Source: MFD02979-c5 sp963705385
GTDB lineage: Bacteria > Bacteroidota > Bacteroidia > Cytophagales > Amoebophilaceae
Assembly (NCBI GenBank): GCA_963705385.1
Contig: OY970075.1
Coordinates: 744,001 to 808,000, forward strand
DNA length: 64,000 nucleotides
Direction: 5' to 3'
Part shown: one piece after another, positions 51,791 to 60,553 of the stretch
Layout: each line of letters starts with the position of its first letter
Position numbering within the stretch: the stretch's first letter is position 1
Made by a program: the position numbers and the translations under genes
The notes under the pieces: generated by a model
Database searches by the model: none
Seen by the model: only the letters and a program-made list of their open reading frames with translations
What the model was told of the DNA's origin: nothing

Positions 51791-52372
51791 TTAGGTTGCT
51801 GTCTGTTGGTCTGGTTTATGCATTGCTTCTTCTTGGCTATCACTGGCTACAGTTGCTGTATGCGTAGTCATCTCTTCGCTGACTTTGGTGCTTTCTAGCG
51901 TTTCTTTTTCTTCAATAAGGACCGCTTGCGGCGATTTTGTAGTTTCTGCGTTCGCCTTACTTCCTCCTCGCCTTGTCTTTGCTCTACCAGGCTTAGCCTC
52001 TTTTTGGAGTAGCTCGTTGTAGTCTACCAGCTCAATCATGCACATCTCAGCATTGTCTCCTAAACGATTCCCAAGCCTAATGATACGCGTATAACCTCCA
52101 GGCCGCTCGAGAATCTTGGGTGCAATGTTATTGAACAACTCCTTGACAGGCACTTTATCTTGGAAGTAAGAGAAGACTACTCTTCTAGAATGTGTACTAT
52201 CGTCTTTGGACTTGGTGAGAATAGGCTCTATGAATTTTCTCAGTGCTTTTGCCTTAGCTACAGTAGTATTGATCCGCTTGTGCAGGATCAGTGACTTGGC
52301 TAGGCTAGCAAGCAAGGCTTTTCGTTGCGCGGCTGGTCTACTCAGGTGGTTATATTTCTTTTTGTGTCTCAT
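51791..52372 (-). CDS. rplQ: 50S ribosomal protein L17 with C-terminal extension
   Basis: A 193-residue L17. The core (1-125) has MRHKKKYNHLSRPAAQRKALL, HKRINTTVAKAKALRKFIEP and ERPGGYTRIIRLGNRLGDNAEM. About 65 residues of low-complexity, Thr/Glu/Ser/Ala-rich tail follow (TRRGGSKANAETTKSP), much longer than the usual 115-130 residues; such tails occur in Bacteroidota. End gene of the alpha operon. Confidence 0.95.
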   Translation of the reverse strand: MRHKKKYNHLSRPAAQRKALLASLAKSLILHKRINTTVAKAKALRKFIEPILTKSKDDSTHSRRVVFSYFQDKVPVKELFNNIAPKILERPGGYTRIIRLGNRLGDNAEMCMIELVDYNELLQKEAKPGRAKTRRGGSKANAETTKSPQAVLIEEKETLESTKVSEEMTTHTATVASDSQEEAMHKPDQQTAT

Positions 52373-52419
52373 CCTTTTTATCAGTCAAGCTTACTTCAAG
52401 TTAGTTATTACAGCTAAGG

Positions 52420-53409
52420 TTACTCTTCTTCCTGCTGGTATTTAGCTAGATCCATACCAAAGCTTAGGCCTTTACTGACCATCAGCTCTTCAAGCTCTTT
52501 GAGTGACTTCTTCCCGAAGTTTCTGAATTTCATCATGTCGGCAACCTCGCAGCTCGCTAATTTACCTAAGTCTTTTATTCCAGCAACTTTGAGGCAGTTG
52601 TAAGCCCTCACAGAGAGGCCGAGGTCACTAAGAGGGGTCTTAAGTAGTTTGCGTATGCGAAGTGTCTCTTCATCTACTGTTCCTAGCTCTTCTTCGTTAG
52701 AAGTTTCTTGCACTATGTTGTTATCACTAAACAGCATAAAGTGCTTAATAAGGAGGTTTGCAGCGCTAGTAAGGGCTTCTTTAGGATGTATAGAACCATC
52801 TGTTTGTATATCAAGAATTAACTTTTCATAGTCTATTTTTTGCTCTACCCTGATGTTTTCTACTTTATATTTGACACGCTTGATAGGTGTAAAGATAGCA
52901 TCAATAGGGATGAGTCCTATTGGCTGGTTGATTAGTTGGTGTTCGTCTGCAGGCACATACCCCCTCCCCTTCTCTATGGTAATTTCAAGGGAAAAGCTAG
53001 CAGAAGGGTCAAGGTTACAAATGACTAAATCAGGGTTGAGGACTTCAAAAGATGAAGTGAACTTTCCAATGTCGCCTGCTTTGAAGGTTGTTTGATCCTT
53101 AACCGATATAGATATTTTATCTTCTGTATGGTCAGCGATCTTTTTGAATCGAACTTGCTTTAAGTTAAGTACCAACTCTACGAGGTCTTCTACTACGCCT
53201 TTAAGGGTAGAAAACTCATGTTGTACACCAGGAATCCTAATCGATGTAATAGCATATCCTTCCAATGAAGACAGCAATACTCTGCGTAAGGTATTGCCAA
53301 TGTTAACCCCGTATCCTTTTTCAAGGGGCTTAAAAGTAAATGTGCTATGAAAATCGTTCGCCTTTTCTAGGGACAATTTTCCAGGCATTTGAAATGCTAT
53401 CTTTGACAT
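52420..53409 (-). CDS. rpoA: RNA polymerase subunit alpha
   Basis: A 329-residue alpha subunit. The N-terminal dimerisation domain includes TFKPLEKGYGVNIGNTLRRVLLSS and GVQHEFSTLKGVVEDL; the C-terminal domain (after about 250) has LSDLGLSVRAYNCLKVAGI, DLGKLASCEVADMMKFRNFGKKSLKEL, the part that contacts activators and UP elements. I chose the ATG at 53409, before the usual SKIAFQMP start; the longer frame (53439) would add ten non-conserved residues. Confidence 0.96.
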   Translation of the reverse strand: MSKIAFQMPGKLSLEKANDFHSTFTFKPLEKGYGVNIGNTLRRVLLSSLEGYAITSIRIPGVQHEFSTLKGVVEDLVELVLNLKQVRFKKIADHTEDKISISVKDQTTFKAGDIGKFTSSFEVLNPDLVICNLDPSASFSLEITIEKGRGYVPADEHQLINQPIGLIPIDAIFTPIKRVKYKVENIRVEQKIDYEKLILDIQTDGSIHPKEALTSAANLLIKHFMLFSDNNIVQETSNEEELGTVDEETLRIRKLLKTPLSDLGLSVRAYNCLKVAGIKDLGKLASCEVADMMKFRNFGKKSLKELEELMVSKGLSFGMDLAKYQQEEE

Positions 53410-53451
53410 TGTGTCGTTTCTTTTAAGTTTGAAAGTCAAAAAAATTTCAGG

Positions 53452-54051
53452 TTATTTGGAGTACAGTTCGACAATACTCTGCTCGTTGATTTTCTCAGGA
53501 ATTTCTTCTCTAGAGGGCCAAGCTATCATCTTGCCTGTCATTTGTATTCCATCCCACTCCAACCAAGCATATTTTTTGCGTGGCACAGCTGCATTTTCTT
53601 TGATTACTTCTAACGATCTGGACTTCTCTCGTACACCAATTAGGTTGCCGGGCTTTAAGGTATAGGAGGGAATGTTAATGATTGAGCCATTAACGATGAC
53701 ATGTTTGTGCAACACTAACTGCCTGGCAGCCCTTCTGGTAGGAGCTATTCCGAGTCTATAGATAGTATTGTCCAAACGTGCTTCCAAAAGCTGGAACAGG
53801 GTTTCACCGGTTACTCCTTTTTTTCTAATTGCTTTGCGGAACAGGTTAGCAAATTGCCTTTCCAGTAACCCATAGGTATATTTGGCTTTTTGCTTTTCCA
53901 TAAATTGTAGCGCATACTCTGACTTTTTCCTGCGTATCCTTCCATGTTGGCCAGGTGGATAGGCCTTTTTCTTTAGGGCTTTTCCTTGACCAAAAATAGG
54001 ATCATTAAAGCGTCTTTCGACTTTTGCCTTGGGTCCTCTGTATACTGCCAT
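53452..54051 (-). CDS. rpsD: 30S ribosomal protein S4
   Basis: A 199-residue S4, a primary 16S rRNA-binding protein. Conserved: YPPGQHGRIRRKKSEYALQFMEKQ, LFQLLEARLDNTIYRLGIAPTRRAARQLVLHKHV (the S4 RNA-binding domain). The zinc-binding cysteines of some S4 forms are absent. In many bacteria S4 represses this operon; no regulatory structure was analysed. Between rpsK and rpoA as expected. Confidence 0.97.
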   Translation of the reverse strand: MAVYRGPKAKVERRFNDPIFGQGKALKKKAYPPGQHGRIRRKKSEYALQFMEKQKAKYTYGLLERQFANLFRKAIRKKGVTGETLFQLLEARLDNTIYRLGIAPTRRAARQLVLHKHVIVNGSIINIPSYTLKPGNLIGVREKSRSLEVIKENAAVPRKKYAWLEWDGIQMTGKMIAWPSREEIPEKINEQSIVELYSK

Positions 54052-54076
54052 GCTTTTTTACTGTTATAATAATGAA

Positions 54077-54469
54077 TTATGGACGCCTACGTTTGGGGGG
54101 CCTGCAACCATTGTGAGGCAGCGGGGTGATGTCTTTAATGGTAGCCACCTCAATGCCTACATCCTGAATGGTTCTGACAGCAGTTTCTCTTCCTACTCCA
54201 GCTCCTTTAATATACACATCGACTTTTCTAAGGCCCAACTCGTAAGCTGCTTTGGTACAGTCTTCTGTAGCTTTTTGAGCTGCATAAGGGGTATTCTTTT
54301 TAGAACCTTTAAAACCCATCTTACCAGCAGAAGACCACGAAATCACCTGACCTGTATCATTAGTCATAGAGATGATAATGTTGTTAAAGGTGGCCTTGAT
54401 GTGTGCCTGGCCTAGCTTGTCGACTTTTACGACTCGCTTTTTGGCTTTGTCTTTTCTTATCTTAGACAC
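54077..54469 (-). CDS. rpsK: 30S ribosomal protein S11
   Basis: A 130-residue S11. Typical: GQAHIKATFNNIIISMTNDTG, WSSAGKMGFKGSKKNTPYAAQ and the end PLPHNGCRPPKRRRP, with the asparagine that can form isoaspartate in some species. 191 bases separate it from rpsM upstream, an unusually long gap in this operon, in which I see no gene. Confidence 0.97.
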   Translation of the reverse strand: MSKIRKDKAKKRVVKVDKLGQAHIKATFNNIIISMTNDTGQVISWSSAGKMGFKGSKKNTPYAAQKATEDCTKAAYELGLRKVDVYIKGAGVGRETAVRTIQDVGIEVATIKDITPLPHNGCRPPKRRRP

Positions 54470-54660
54470 GGTCTCTGGTTATTTTCTACTTGATTATTTA
54501 AAAATAAATTTATTCAGTTATCTGGAGAACAGGATTATTGAATTATTTAGCCATGAAGCCGTGAGAAAGTTCGCAGCTTTAACTAACCAATCCAACCTAG
54601 AGCTTCTAGTTCTGACCGGTAGTCAAAGGCCCGTGCTGATAGTTCATCAAACACAGTTGA

Positions 54661-55038
54661 TTATTTCGTCGCTTTTTTCTTGTTAGCTACTGTCTTGCGC
54701 TTTCCTTTGCGGGTTCTGGCATTGTTTTTAGTCTTTTGTCCTCTTACAGGTAGTCCAATCCTGTGCCTTTTACCCCTGTAAGATCCAATGTCTATCAGAC
54801 GCTTGATGTTTAAGCGTACTTCAGAGCGCAACTCTCCCTCTACTTTGTACTGCCCACTAATGATAGTCCGAATTCTTTTGGACTCCTCATCAGTCCAGTC
54901 TATGGGATGTTTGTCTTTGTTGACTTGAGCCTCTTGGAGGGCCTTGCTTGCCAGGCTACGTCCAATACCATAAATGTAGGTAAGGGCAACCTCTCCACGC
55001 TTTTTGTCAGGAATGTCTACACCTAATATTCTGGCCAT
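54661..55038 (-). CDS. rpsM: 30S ribosomal protein S13
   Basis: A 125-residue S13 located at the head of the small subunit, contacting tRNA and L5. Typical: MARILGVDIPDKKRGEVALT, YIYGIGRSLA, IKRLIDIGSYRGKRHRIGLPVRGQKTKNNARTRKG. Starts 2 bases behind the end of rpmJ. Confidence 0.97.
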   Translation of the reverse strand: MARILGVDIPDKKRGEVALTYIYGIGRSLASKALQEAQVNKDKHPIDWTDEESKRIRTIISGQYKVEGELRSEVRLNIKRLIDIGSYRGKRHRIGLPVRGQKTKNNARTRKGKRKTVANKKKATK

Positions 55039-55040
55039 GC

Positions 55041-55157
55041 TTATCCTTGTCTTTGTTTAAATCTTGGATTCTTTTTATTGATTACGTACAGTTTTCCTTT
55101 TCTACGCACAATTTGACAGCCATTGCTACGTTTTTTAACTGATGCTCTTACTTTCAT
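55041..55157 (-). CDS. rpmJ: 50S ribosomal protein L36 (zinc-free type)
   Basis: A 38-residue L36 starting MKVRASVKKRSNGCQIV and ending RFKQRQG. Of the four zinc ligands of the standard form (Cys 11, 14, 27 and His 32 or so) only Cys 14 remains, so this is a C-minus variant that should not bind zinc. Sits between infA and rpsM, the conserved position. Too short for many gene callers. Confidence 0.95.
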   Translation of the reverse strand: MKVRASVKKRSNGCQIVRRKGKLYVINKKNPRFKQRQG

Positions 55158-55176
55158 GACTGATGCTAACGTTATG

Positions 55177-55395
55177 TTATTTTTGTCTGTAAACGATGCG
55201 TCCTTTGGTCAAATCATAGGGAGACATCTCTAACTTTACTTTGTCGCCAGGCAATATTTTGATGTAATGTTTACGCATCCTTCCGGAGATATGCGACATT
55301 ACTAAAAGGCCGTTTTCTAATCTAACTTTGAACATAGCGTTAGGCAGTGCTACCTCCACAATACCGTCTTGTTCGATTGCTACTTGTTTAGCCAT
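55177..55395 (-). CDS. infA: Translation initiation factor IF-1
   Basis: A 72-residue OB-fold protein: AKQVAIEQDGIVEVALPNAM, FKVRLENGLLVMSHISGRMRK, ILPGDKVKLEMSPYDLTKGRIVYR. It blocks the A site during initiation. Normal length; start codon one base from the end of map, so the two are probably co-translated. Confidence 0.97.
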   Translation of the reverse strand: MAKQVAIEQDGIVEVALPNAMFKVRLENGLLVMSHISGRMRKHYIKILPGDKVKLEMSPYDLTKGRIVYRQK

Positions 55396-55396
55396 A

Positions 55397-56164
55397 TTAA
55401 AGGAGCCCTTCTATGTATTGATAGGTCGTTAATATTTCTGCTTTGTCCTCTAACACTGCTACTGTGTGCTCAAAGTGAGCAGAAGGTTTTCTATCCAATG
55501 TTCTTAATTCTCCTTTTTTTTCTTGTACAATTTGTCGCTTACCTAAGTTGACCATAGGCTCTATGGCTAATACCATGCCTTTTTTAAGCTTTACGCCACT
55601 CCCTTTTTTACCATAGTTGGGGATGTTAGGGTCTTCATGTAACCTTTTTCCAACACCGTGTCCTACCATTTCCCTTACTACTGAGTAGCCGTGTTGCTCC
55701 ACATGGCTTTGAATTGCGTATCCTATATCTCCTGTCCTAGTTCCTTTTTGTTGTATGGCATCGATGCCGCGATAAAGCGCTTCTTTGGTTACCTGAAGCA
55801 GCTGTCTTATCTCATCACTCACTGCTCCTACAGGATGCGTAAAGGCAGCATCACTATGGAACCCTTTGTAGTAGACGCCACAGTCTATAGAAACAATGTC
55901 TCCTTCTTGTAGCACAACATCGCTTGGAATACCATGTACCACACATTCATTCACAGAGATACATAGCACAGCGGGGAATTTATTGTACCCTTTGAAAGAG
56001 GATATACCACCATTGTCTCTAATGAATACTTCTGCGAGTACATCTAATTTTTTGGTCGTTACACCTGGCTTAATTTCCTGGGCAATAAGCCCATGGACTT
56101 TGCTCAAAATTTGGGCACCTTCTTTAATAAGGACTATCTCTTCTTCACTCTTTAAAAAGACCAT
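55397..56164 (-). CDS. map: Methionine aminopeptidase, type I
   Basis: A 255-residue enzyme removing the first Met from new proteins. Metal ligands are in VSIDCGVYYKGFHSDAAFT (two Asp), EMVGHGVGKRLHEDP (His), LAIEPMV (Glu) and the last Glu in HFEHTVAVLED. Also conserved: ISVNECVVHGIP (substrate His). Standard place between secY and infA. Confidence 0.97.
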   Translation of the reverse strand: MVFLKSEEEIVLIKEGAQILSKVHGLIAQEIKPGVTTKKLDVLAEVFIRDNGGISSFKGYNKFPAVLCISVNECVVHGIPSDVVLQEGDIVSIDCGVYYKGFHSDAAFTHPVGAVSDEIRQLLQVTKEALYRGIDAIQQKGTRTGDIGYAIQSHVEQHGYSVVREMVGHGVGKRLHEDPNIPNYGKKGSGVKLKKGMVLAIEPMVNLGKRQIVQEKKGELRTLDRKPSAHFEHTVAVLEDKAEILTTYQYIEGLL

Positions 56165-56170
56165 GCCCAG

Positions 56171-57481
56171 TTACGCAGTATTTTGAGAGCGACCTTTAGT
56201 TCTGGTAGCCTTCATCATGCCTTCATAGCGACGCAGCAGCAAAAAACTTTCTATTTGTTGTATCGTTTCTAGCACTACACCTACCATGATAAGCAATGAG
56301 GTGCCTCCGTAAAACCTACTGAATGATCTACTCATACCCACTAAGTGTGCGAAGGCTGGCAAGATAGCAATCAATGCGAGAAATATGGAACCTGGCAGCG
56401 TAATTTTACTTAAAATAGTATCTATAAACTCTGAAGTAGGTCTGCCTGGCTTAATACCAGGGATGAAGCCGTTGTTGCGCTTCATATCATCTGCTATCTG
56501 GGTAGGATTAATGGTGATGGATGTGTAAAAGAAAGTGAAAAAGATGATAAGCAGACTAAAAGTCAGGTTGTATTGCCAAGTGGTAAAGTCAGAAAAAGCC
56601 CTGCCTACAAAACTAGCCGTTTCACTTTTATGTGCCCATATGCTGGCGACAAGTGCGGGTAAGAACATAAAGGTTTGGGAAAAGATGATGGGCATTACAC
56701 CAGCGGTATTCAACTTGAGGGGTATATATTGCCTTTGGCCGCTGTACACGTTGTTGCTAATCATTTGCTTAGCGTACTGTATAGGCACTTTCCTAGTAGC
56801 CTGGGTGAACATTACTATGCCTACTACAATAAAAAATAGGGTGATAAGTTCAATAAGCAGCACCAGTGTGCCACGAGTACCTTTGGAAATAATTTCTGAG
56901 AAAAGTGCACCTGGTAAAGAAGAAATAATGCCGATCATGATGAGCATGGAAATCCCGTTACCAATTCCTTTGTCAGTAATTCTGTCTCCTAGCCACATAC
57001 AAAACATAGTTCCTGCCGTGAGAATAATCATAGAGGATCCCGTGAAAAAGGATTTATTGATTAAGATGACCTCACTAGGAATTGCTGCTGCCAGGTAGCC
57101 CGCTGATTGGAGCATAGCTACAAAAATAGTAAGTACTTTAGTGATCTGGCTAAGCTTTTTTCTACCTGAATCTCCTTCTTTTTGCAACCTTTGAAAATAG
57201 GGCAAGGCAATGGTGAGGAGCTGCACAGCAATAGAGGCAGAGATGTAAGGCATCACGCCTAACCCAAATATAGATGCATTGCTAAAGGCACCTCCTAGAA
57301 ACGTATCCAATAGCCCGAATATTCCTTTTGCCTCTCCAGTGAGCTTAGCAGGGTTGATCCCAGGCAAAACAATGTAGGATCCTATTCTAAATATAAGCAG
57401 GAATCCAATCGTATTGAGGATACGGGTTCGCAGTTCTTCAATAGAAAAAATATTGCTTACGGTAGTAAAAAATTTACGCAT
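56171..57481 (-). CDS. secY: Preprotein translocase subunit SecY
   Basis: A 436-residue, ten-helix channel of the Sec translocon. Typical: ILNTIGFLLIFRIGSYIVLPGI, FGLGVMPYISASIAVQLL (plug/helix 2 region), GNGISMLIMIGII, PIQYAKQM and LKLNTAGVMPIIFSQ, and FVPGIKPGRPT-like FIPGIKPGRPTSEFID. I chose the ATG at 57481 (MRKFFTTVSNIF), which overlaps the end of rplO by 8 bases; a longer frame would begin at 57508. Confidence 0.96.
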   Translation of the reverse strand: MRKFFTTVSNIFSIEELRTRILNTIGFLLIFRIGSYIVLPGINPAKLTGEAKGIFGLLDTFLGGAFSNASIFGLGVMPYISASIAVQLLTIALPYFQRLQKEGDSGRKKLSQITKVLTIFVAMLQSAGYLAAAIPSEVILINKSFFTGSSMIILTAGTMFCMWLGDRITDKGIGNGISMLIMIGIISSLPGALFSEIISKGTRGTLVLLIELITLFFIVVGIVMFTQATRKVPIQYAKQMISNNVYSGQRQYIPLKLNTAGVMPIIFSQTFMFLPALVASIWAHKSETASFVGRAFSDFTTWQYNLTFSLLIIFFTFFYTSITINPTQIADDMKRNNGFIPGIKPGRPTSEFIDTILSKITLPGSIFLALIAILPAFAHLVGMSRSFSRFYGGTSLLIMVGVVLETIQQIESFLLLRRYEGMMKATRTKGRSQNTA

Positions 57482-57932
57482 GGACGTTAATAAGGGCTGC
57501 TTGTCCACCTAACTTTTCTATGGCTCCACGTGCTGAAGCAGAGAAGGCATGTGCAGAGACATTGAGCTTTGTTGTTAGCACTCCATTGCCTAAAATTTTG
57601 TAACGATCGCGCTTATTAATGAGACCATACTGAGCCAAAATTTTTGCGTCAATAGCTTCTACTTGGACTCTTTCAGCTAGCTGCTGAAGCAGCTCTAGAT
57701 TAATAGGCTTGTAAACAACTCTGTTGATATTTTTGAACCCATGGGTTGGTATACGCTTTTGTAGAGGCAATTGTCCTCCTTCAAAGCCTCTTTTTCTTTT
57801 GTAACCTGACCTTGACTGGGCACCATTATTGCCTCTTGTAGAAGTGCCTCCTTTGCCAGAACCGGGACCTCTGCCAATGCGCTTCCTATCTTTTGTCGAT
57901 CCAGGAGCTGGTTTTAGTGTGTGTAGTTGCAT
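57474..57932 (-). CDS. rplO: 50S ribosomal protein L15
   Basis: A 152-residue L15: LHTLKPAPGSTKDRKRIGRG, then the glycine-rich GSGKGGTSTRGNNGAQSRSGY, FEGGQLPLQKRIPTHGFKN and the C-terminal KLNVSAHAFSASARGAIEKL. Order rpmD-rplO-secY is standard. Confidence 0.96.
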   Translation of the reverse strand: MQLHTLKPAPGSTKDRKRIGRGPGSGKGGTSTRGNNGAQSRSGYKRKRGFEGGQLPLQKRIPTHGFKNINRVVYKPINLELLQQLAERVQVEAIDAKILAQYGLINKRDRYKILGNGVLTTKLNVSAHAFSASARGAIEKLGGQAALINVHA

Positions 57933-57934
57933 AA

Positions 57935-58123
57935 TTATGCTATTTCTATGGTAACCAAATGAGCTATCCTATTAATCATGCCTTGGATTGCTGGAGTGAG
58001 TTGTTTCTCAACAGTCTTGTTGATGTTTCCTCGACCAAATCCAAGTGCTTTCATGGTTTGTCGTTGCTTTTTAGCAGGGTAGCCGATCAAGCTTCTCTTT
58101 TGGGTGATTCTAACTCTAGTCAT
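57935..58123 (-). CDS. rpmD: 50S ribosomal protein L30
   Basis: A 62-residue L30: RVRITQKRSLIGYPAKKQRQ, LGFGRGNINKTVEKQLTPAI and QGMINRIAHLVTIE. Fits tightly between rpsE (2 bases) and rplO (2 bases). Confidence 0.95.
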   Translation of the reverse strand: MTRVRITQKRSLIGYPAKKQRQTMKALGFGRGNINKTVEKQLTPAIQGMINRIAHLVTIEIA

Positions 58124-58125
58124 AA

Positions 58126-58635
58126 CTATCCGTTAAATACTCTAGCAAGCGAAATATTTCTTTGAGCAGCGACAGCTACAGGATCACGTAATTGCAATAG
58201 TGCATCAAAGGTTGCTTTGATGACATTGTGAGGATTGGACGATCTTTTTGATTTAGATAATACATTTTGTACACCTGCGCTCTCCAAAACGATGCGTGCC
58301 CCTCCGCCTGCAATGATACCTGTACCTGGGCAAGCTGGCTTCAACAGTACTGAGCCACCACCAAATCTTCCTAAAACTTCATGAGGAAGGGTATCTCGTA
58401 AGATAGGTACCTTAATTAGGTTCTTTTTAGCCTCTTCTACTCCCTTTGTAATAGCGTCTGTGACTTCTTGCGCTTTTCCCAGTCCATATCCTACTACGCC
58501 TTTTCTATCACCAACAACCACTACAGCTGCAAAGCTAAAGTTTCTTCCTCCCTTGACAACCTTGGTTACTCTATTGACAGTAACTACTTTTTCTTCTAGG
58601 TTATATTCACTAGCCTTAAGTCTTTTGGATATCAT
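58126..58635 (-). CDS. rpsE: 30S ribosomal protein S5
   Basis: A 169-residue S5, involved in decoding fidelity. Conserved: VTKVVKGGRNFSFAAVVVVGD, VGYGLGKAQEVTDAITKGVE, RFGGGSVLLKPACPGTGIIAGG and AGVQNVLSKSKRSSNPHNVIKA. Standard length and place. Confidence 0.97.
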   Translation of the reverse strand: MISKRLKASEYNLEEKVVTVNRVTKVVKGGRNFSFAAVVVVGDRKGVVGYGLGKAQEVTDAITKGVEEAKKNLIKVPILRDTLPHEVLGRFGGGSVLLKPACPGTGIIAGGGARIVLESAGVQNVLSKSKRSSNPHNVIKATFDALLQLRDPVAVAAQRNISLARVFNG

Positions 58636-58640
58636 ATTTA

Positions 58641-58997
58641 CTAAAATTTAAGTCCTTTTGATCTTGCACCTTCTGCTAGGGCTTTTAGCCTACCATGATA
58701 GATGTATCCTGACCGGTCAAATACGATTGTCTCAATTCCTTTTTCAAGTGCTTTTTCAGCAAGTATCTCACCTGTCTTTCTTGCTTTTTCTACATCGATA
58801 CCTGGAGTTTCTAGGACGTTGGAAGAAGTAGCCAGGAGGGTGTGGCCTTGCTCGTCATCAATCAGCTGCGCGTAGATGCGTTTGTTGCTTTTGTAGATAG
58901 AGAGCCTCGGTATTGCTGCGGTACCTCGAAGCTGCTTTCTAATCCTTCTTCTAATTTTTAGCCTTCGCTCCAGTTTTTTGTTCTTTATCATCATCAC
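58641..58997 (-). CDS. rplR: 50S ribosomal protein L18
   Basis: A 118-residue 5S rRNA-binding protein: RRLKIRRRIRKQLRGTAAIPRL, YKSNKRIYAQLIDDEQGHTLL, and FDRSGYIYHGRLKALAEGAR. The start MMMIKNKK could be any of three adjacent ATGs. Confidence 0.96.
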   Translation of the reverse strand: MMMIKNKKLERRLKIRRRIRKQLRGTAAIPRLSIYKSNKRIYAQLIDDEQGHTLLATSSNVLETPGIDVEKARKTGEILAEKALEKGIETIVFDRSGYIYHGRLKALAEGARSKGLKF

Positions 58998-59048
58998 TGT
59001 ATAAAGTTATGTGTTAGATTAAGCTTTGAAATTGGTATATCTAAACAC

Positions 59049-59603
59049 TTACTTACTGGTAGATTTTCCTGCTTTACGCCTAATTTGTTCACCCAAGAAC
59101 CGGATTCCTTTGCCGTTGTAAGGTTCTGCTTTTCTCAATGATTTGATCTTAGCTACTACTTGGCCCAAGAGTTGTTTTTCAATACCTTCTAGATGGATAA
59201 TAGCGTTCTTACCTTTTTCCATTTCAGTGCGCACAGCTATCTCTGATGGAACGGCAAAGAAGATATCGTGAGAGTAACCTAGGCTGAGCTCCAATACATT
59301 GTTCTGTACGCTGACTTTATAGCCTACGCCAATTAGCTCTAGGGTTCTTTTATAGCCTTGGCTGACACCAATGACCATGTTGTTGAGTAGGGCTCTGTAG
59401 AGGCCATGAAGGGCTTTATGTTTTTTTTGGTCAGACTTTCTTTCCAATATCACTGTGCCTGCTTCTAGTTTGGCAGTAATGGCTGGATCGACATACTGAG
59501 AGAGCTCTCCTTTGGGACCTTTAACCTGGATTATACCTTCTTTGGAAACGGTTACTGCAACTTTTTCAGGCAGCTCAATGGGATTTTTTCCTACTCTTGA
59601 CAT
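59049..59603 (-). CDS. rplF: 50S ribosomal protein L6
   Basis: A 184-residue L6 with the start MSRVGKNPIELPEKVAVTV, QVKGPKGELSQ, the second domain GYKVSVQNNVLELSLGYSH and the C-terminal EPYNGKGIRFLGEQIRRKAGK. Typical position between rpsH and rplR. Confidence 0.97.
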   Translation of the reverse strand: MSRVGKNPIELPEKVAVTVSKEGIIQVKGPKGELSQYVDPAITAKLEAGTVILERKSDQKKHKALHGLYRALLNNMVIGVSQGYKRTLELIGVGYKVSVQNNVLELSLGYSHDIFFAVPSEIAVRTEMEKGKNAIIHLEGIEKQLLGQVVAKIKSLRKAEPYNGKGIRFLGEQIRRKAGKSTSK

Positions 59604-59613
59604 ACTGTATGAC

Positions 59614-60015
59614 TTAATAGATGTAGCACAATACTTCGCCGCCTAGTTTCATTTTTCTTGCCTCTTTATCACTCATGATGCCTTTAGAGGTGGATAAAAT
59701 AGAAATACCTAGACCATTGATTACTTCTGGAAGGTTTTCATGGCCTGCATATTTTCTCAATCCAGGCTTGCTTATCCTTTGTAGTTTTACGATGGCTGGC
59801 TGTTTGGTATCAGCGTTATACTTAAGAGCAATCTTGATGGTGCCTTGTACTTTAGCCTGATCATCAAATTTGTACTGCCTGATATAACCTTTCTCGTGGA
59901 GTACCTTAGTAATCTCCTTTTTAATATTTGATGCAGGTATTTCTACAATGCTGTGTCGGGCCTTGATGGCATTCCTGATCCTGGTCAGATAGTCAGCTAT
60001 AGGGTCTGTATTCAT
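59614..60015 (-). CDS. rpsH: 30S ribosomal protein S8
   Basis: A 133-residue S8: TDPIADYLTRIRNAIKARHS, IPASNIKKEITKVLHEKGYI, the middle RISKPGLRKYAGHENLPEV, and the end LGISILSTSKGIMSDKEAR with LGGEVLCYIY. In Escherichia coli S8 represses the spc operon. The 151-base gap to rpsN upstream contains no gene. Confidence 0.97.
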   Translation of the reverse strand: MNTDPIADYLTRIRNAIKARHSIVEIPASNIKKEITKVLHEKGYIRQYKFDDQAKVQGTIKIALKYNADTKQPAIVKLQRISKPGLRKYAGHENLPEVINGLGISILSTSKGIMSDKEARKMKLGGEVLCYIY

Positions 60016-60166
60016 ATTTTTACACTTTCTGCTCGCTTCACATTTTTTATCTCAGCGCTTTTCCTAAAAGAGAGATAAATTTTTGAGAATTAGGAGGTTT
60101 TATCTGTGGTTCCTTTTATTGGCTAATTCAACTAACTGCAAACTTAGGTTTTTTTGTGGGTATATA

Positions 60167-60436
60167 CTACCAACTGGCTTTGGTAATACCCGGAATTTTT
60201 CCTTCTAATGCCCACTTCCTAAACATAATCCTTGAAATGCCAAATTTGCGCATGTATCCTTTGGGCCTTCCTGTAACTTGGCACCTGTTATGTAAACGCA
60301 CAGGGGAAGCGTTTTTAGGTAGTTTGTCTAGCGCTGTATAATCACCTTTTGCTTTTAGCGCAGCACGCTTGACTGCATACCTGGCTACTGTCTTTCTTCG
60401 CTTTAGTTCTCGTACTTTAAGTGATTTTCTTGCCAC
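60167..60436 (-). CDS. rpsN: 30S ribosomal protein S14 (zinc-free type)
   Basis: An 89-residue S14 of the longer, zinc-independent type: KSLKVRELKRRKTVARYAVKR, LHNRCQVTGRPKGYMRKFGISRI and FRKWALEGKIPGITKASW. Only one Cys is present, so no CxxC zinc site. Gaps of 117 bases to rplE and 151 to rpsH. Confidence 0.96.
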   Translation of the reverse strand: MARKSLKVRELKRRKTVARYAVKRAALKAKGDYTALDKLPKNASPVRLHNRCQVTGRPKGYMRKFGISRIMFRKWALEGKIPGITKASW

Positions 60437-60553
60437 GACTTATTTATCTGCTTAGTTTTTGTTTAACGATTCAATCGTTGATCTACTTGATTGTCGTGCT
60501 ATTTACTCATGCCTACTTTACGCTCACCCTTGTAGGCGCTGATTGATAACAAA

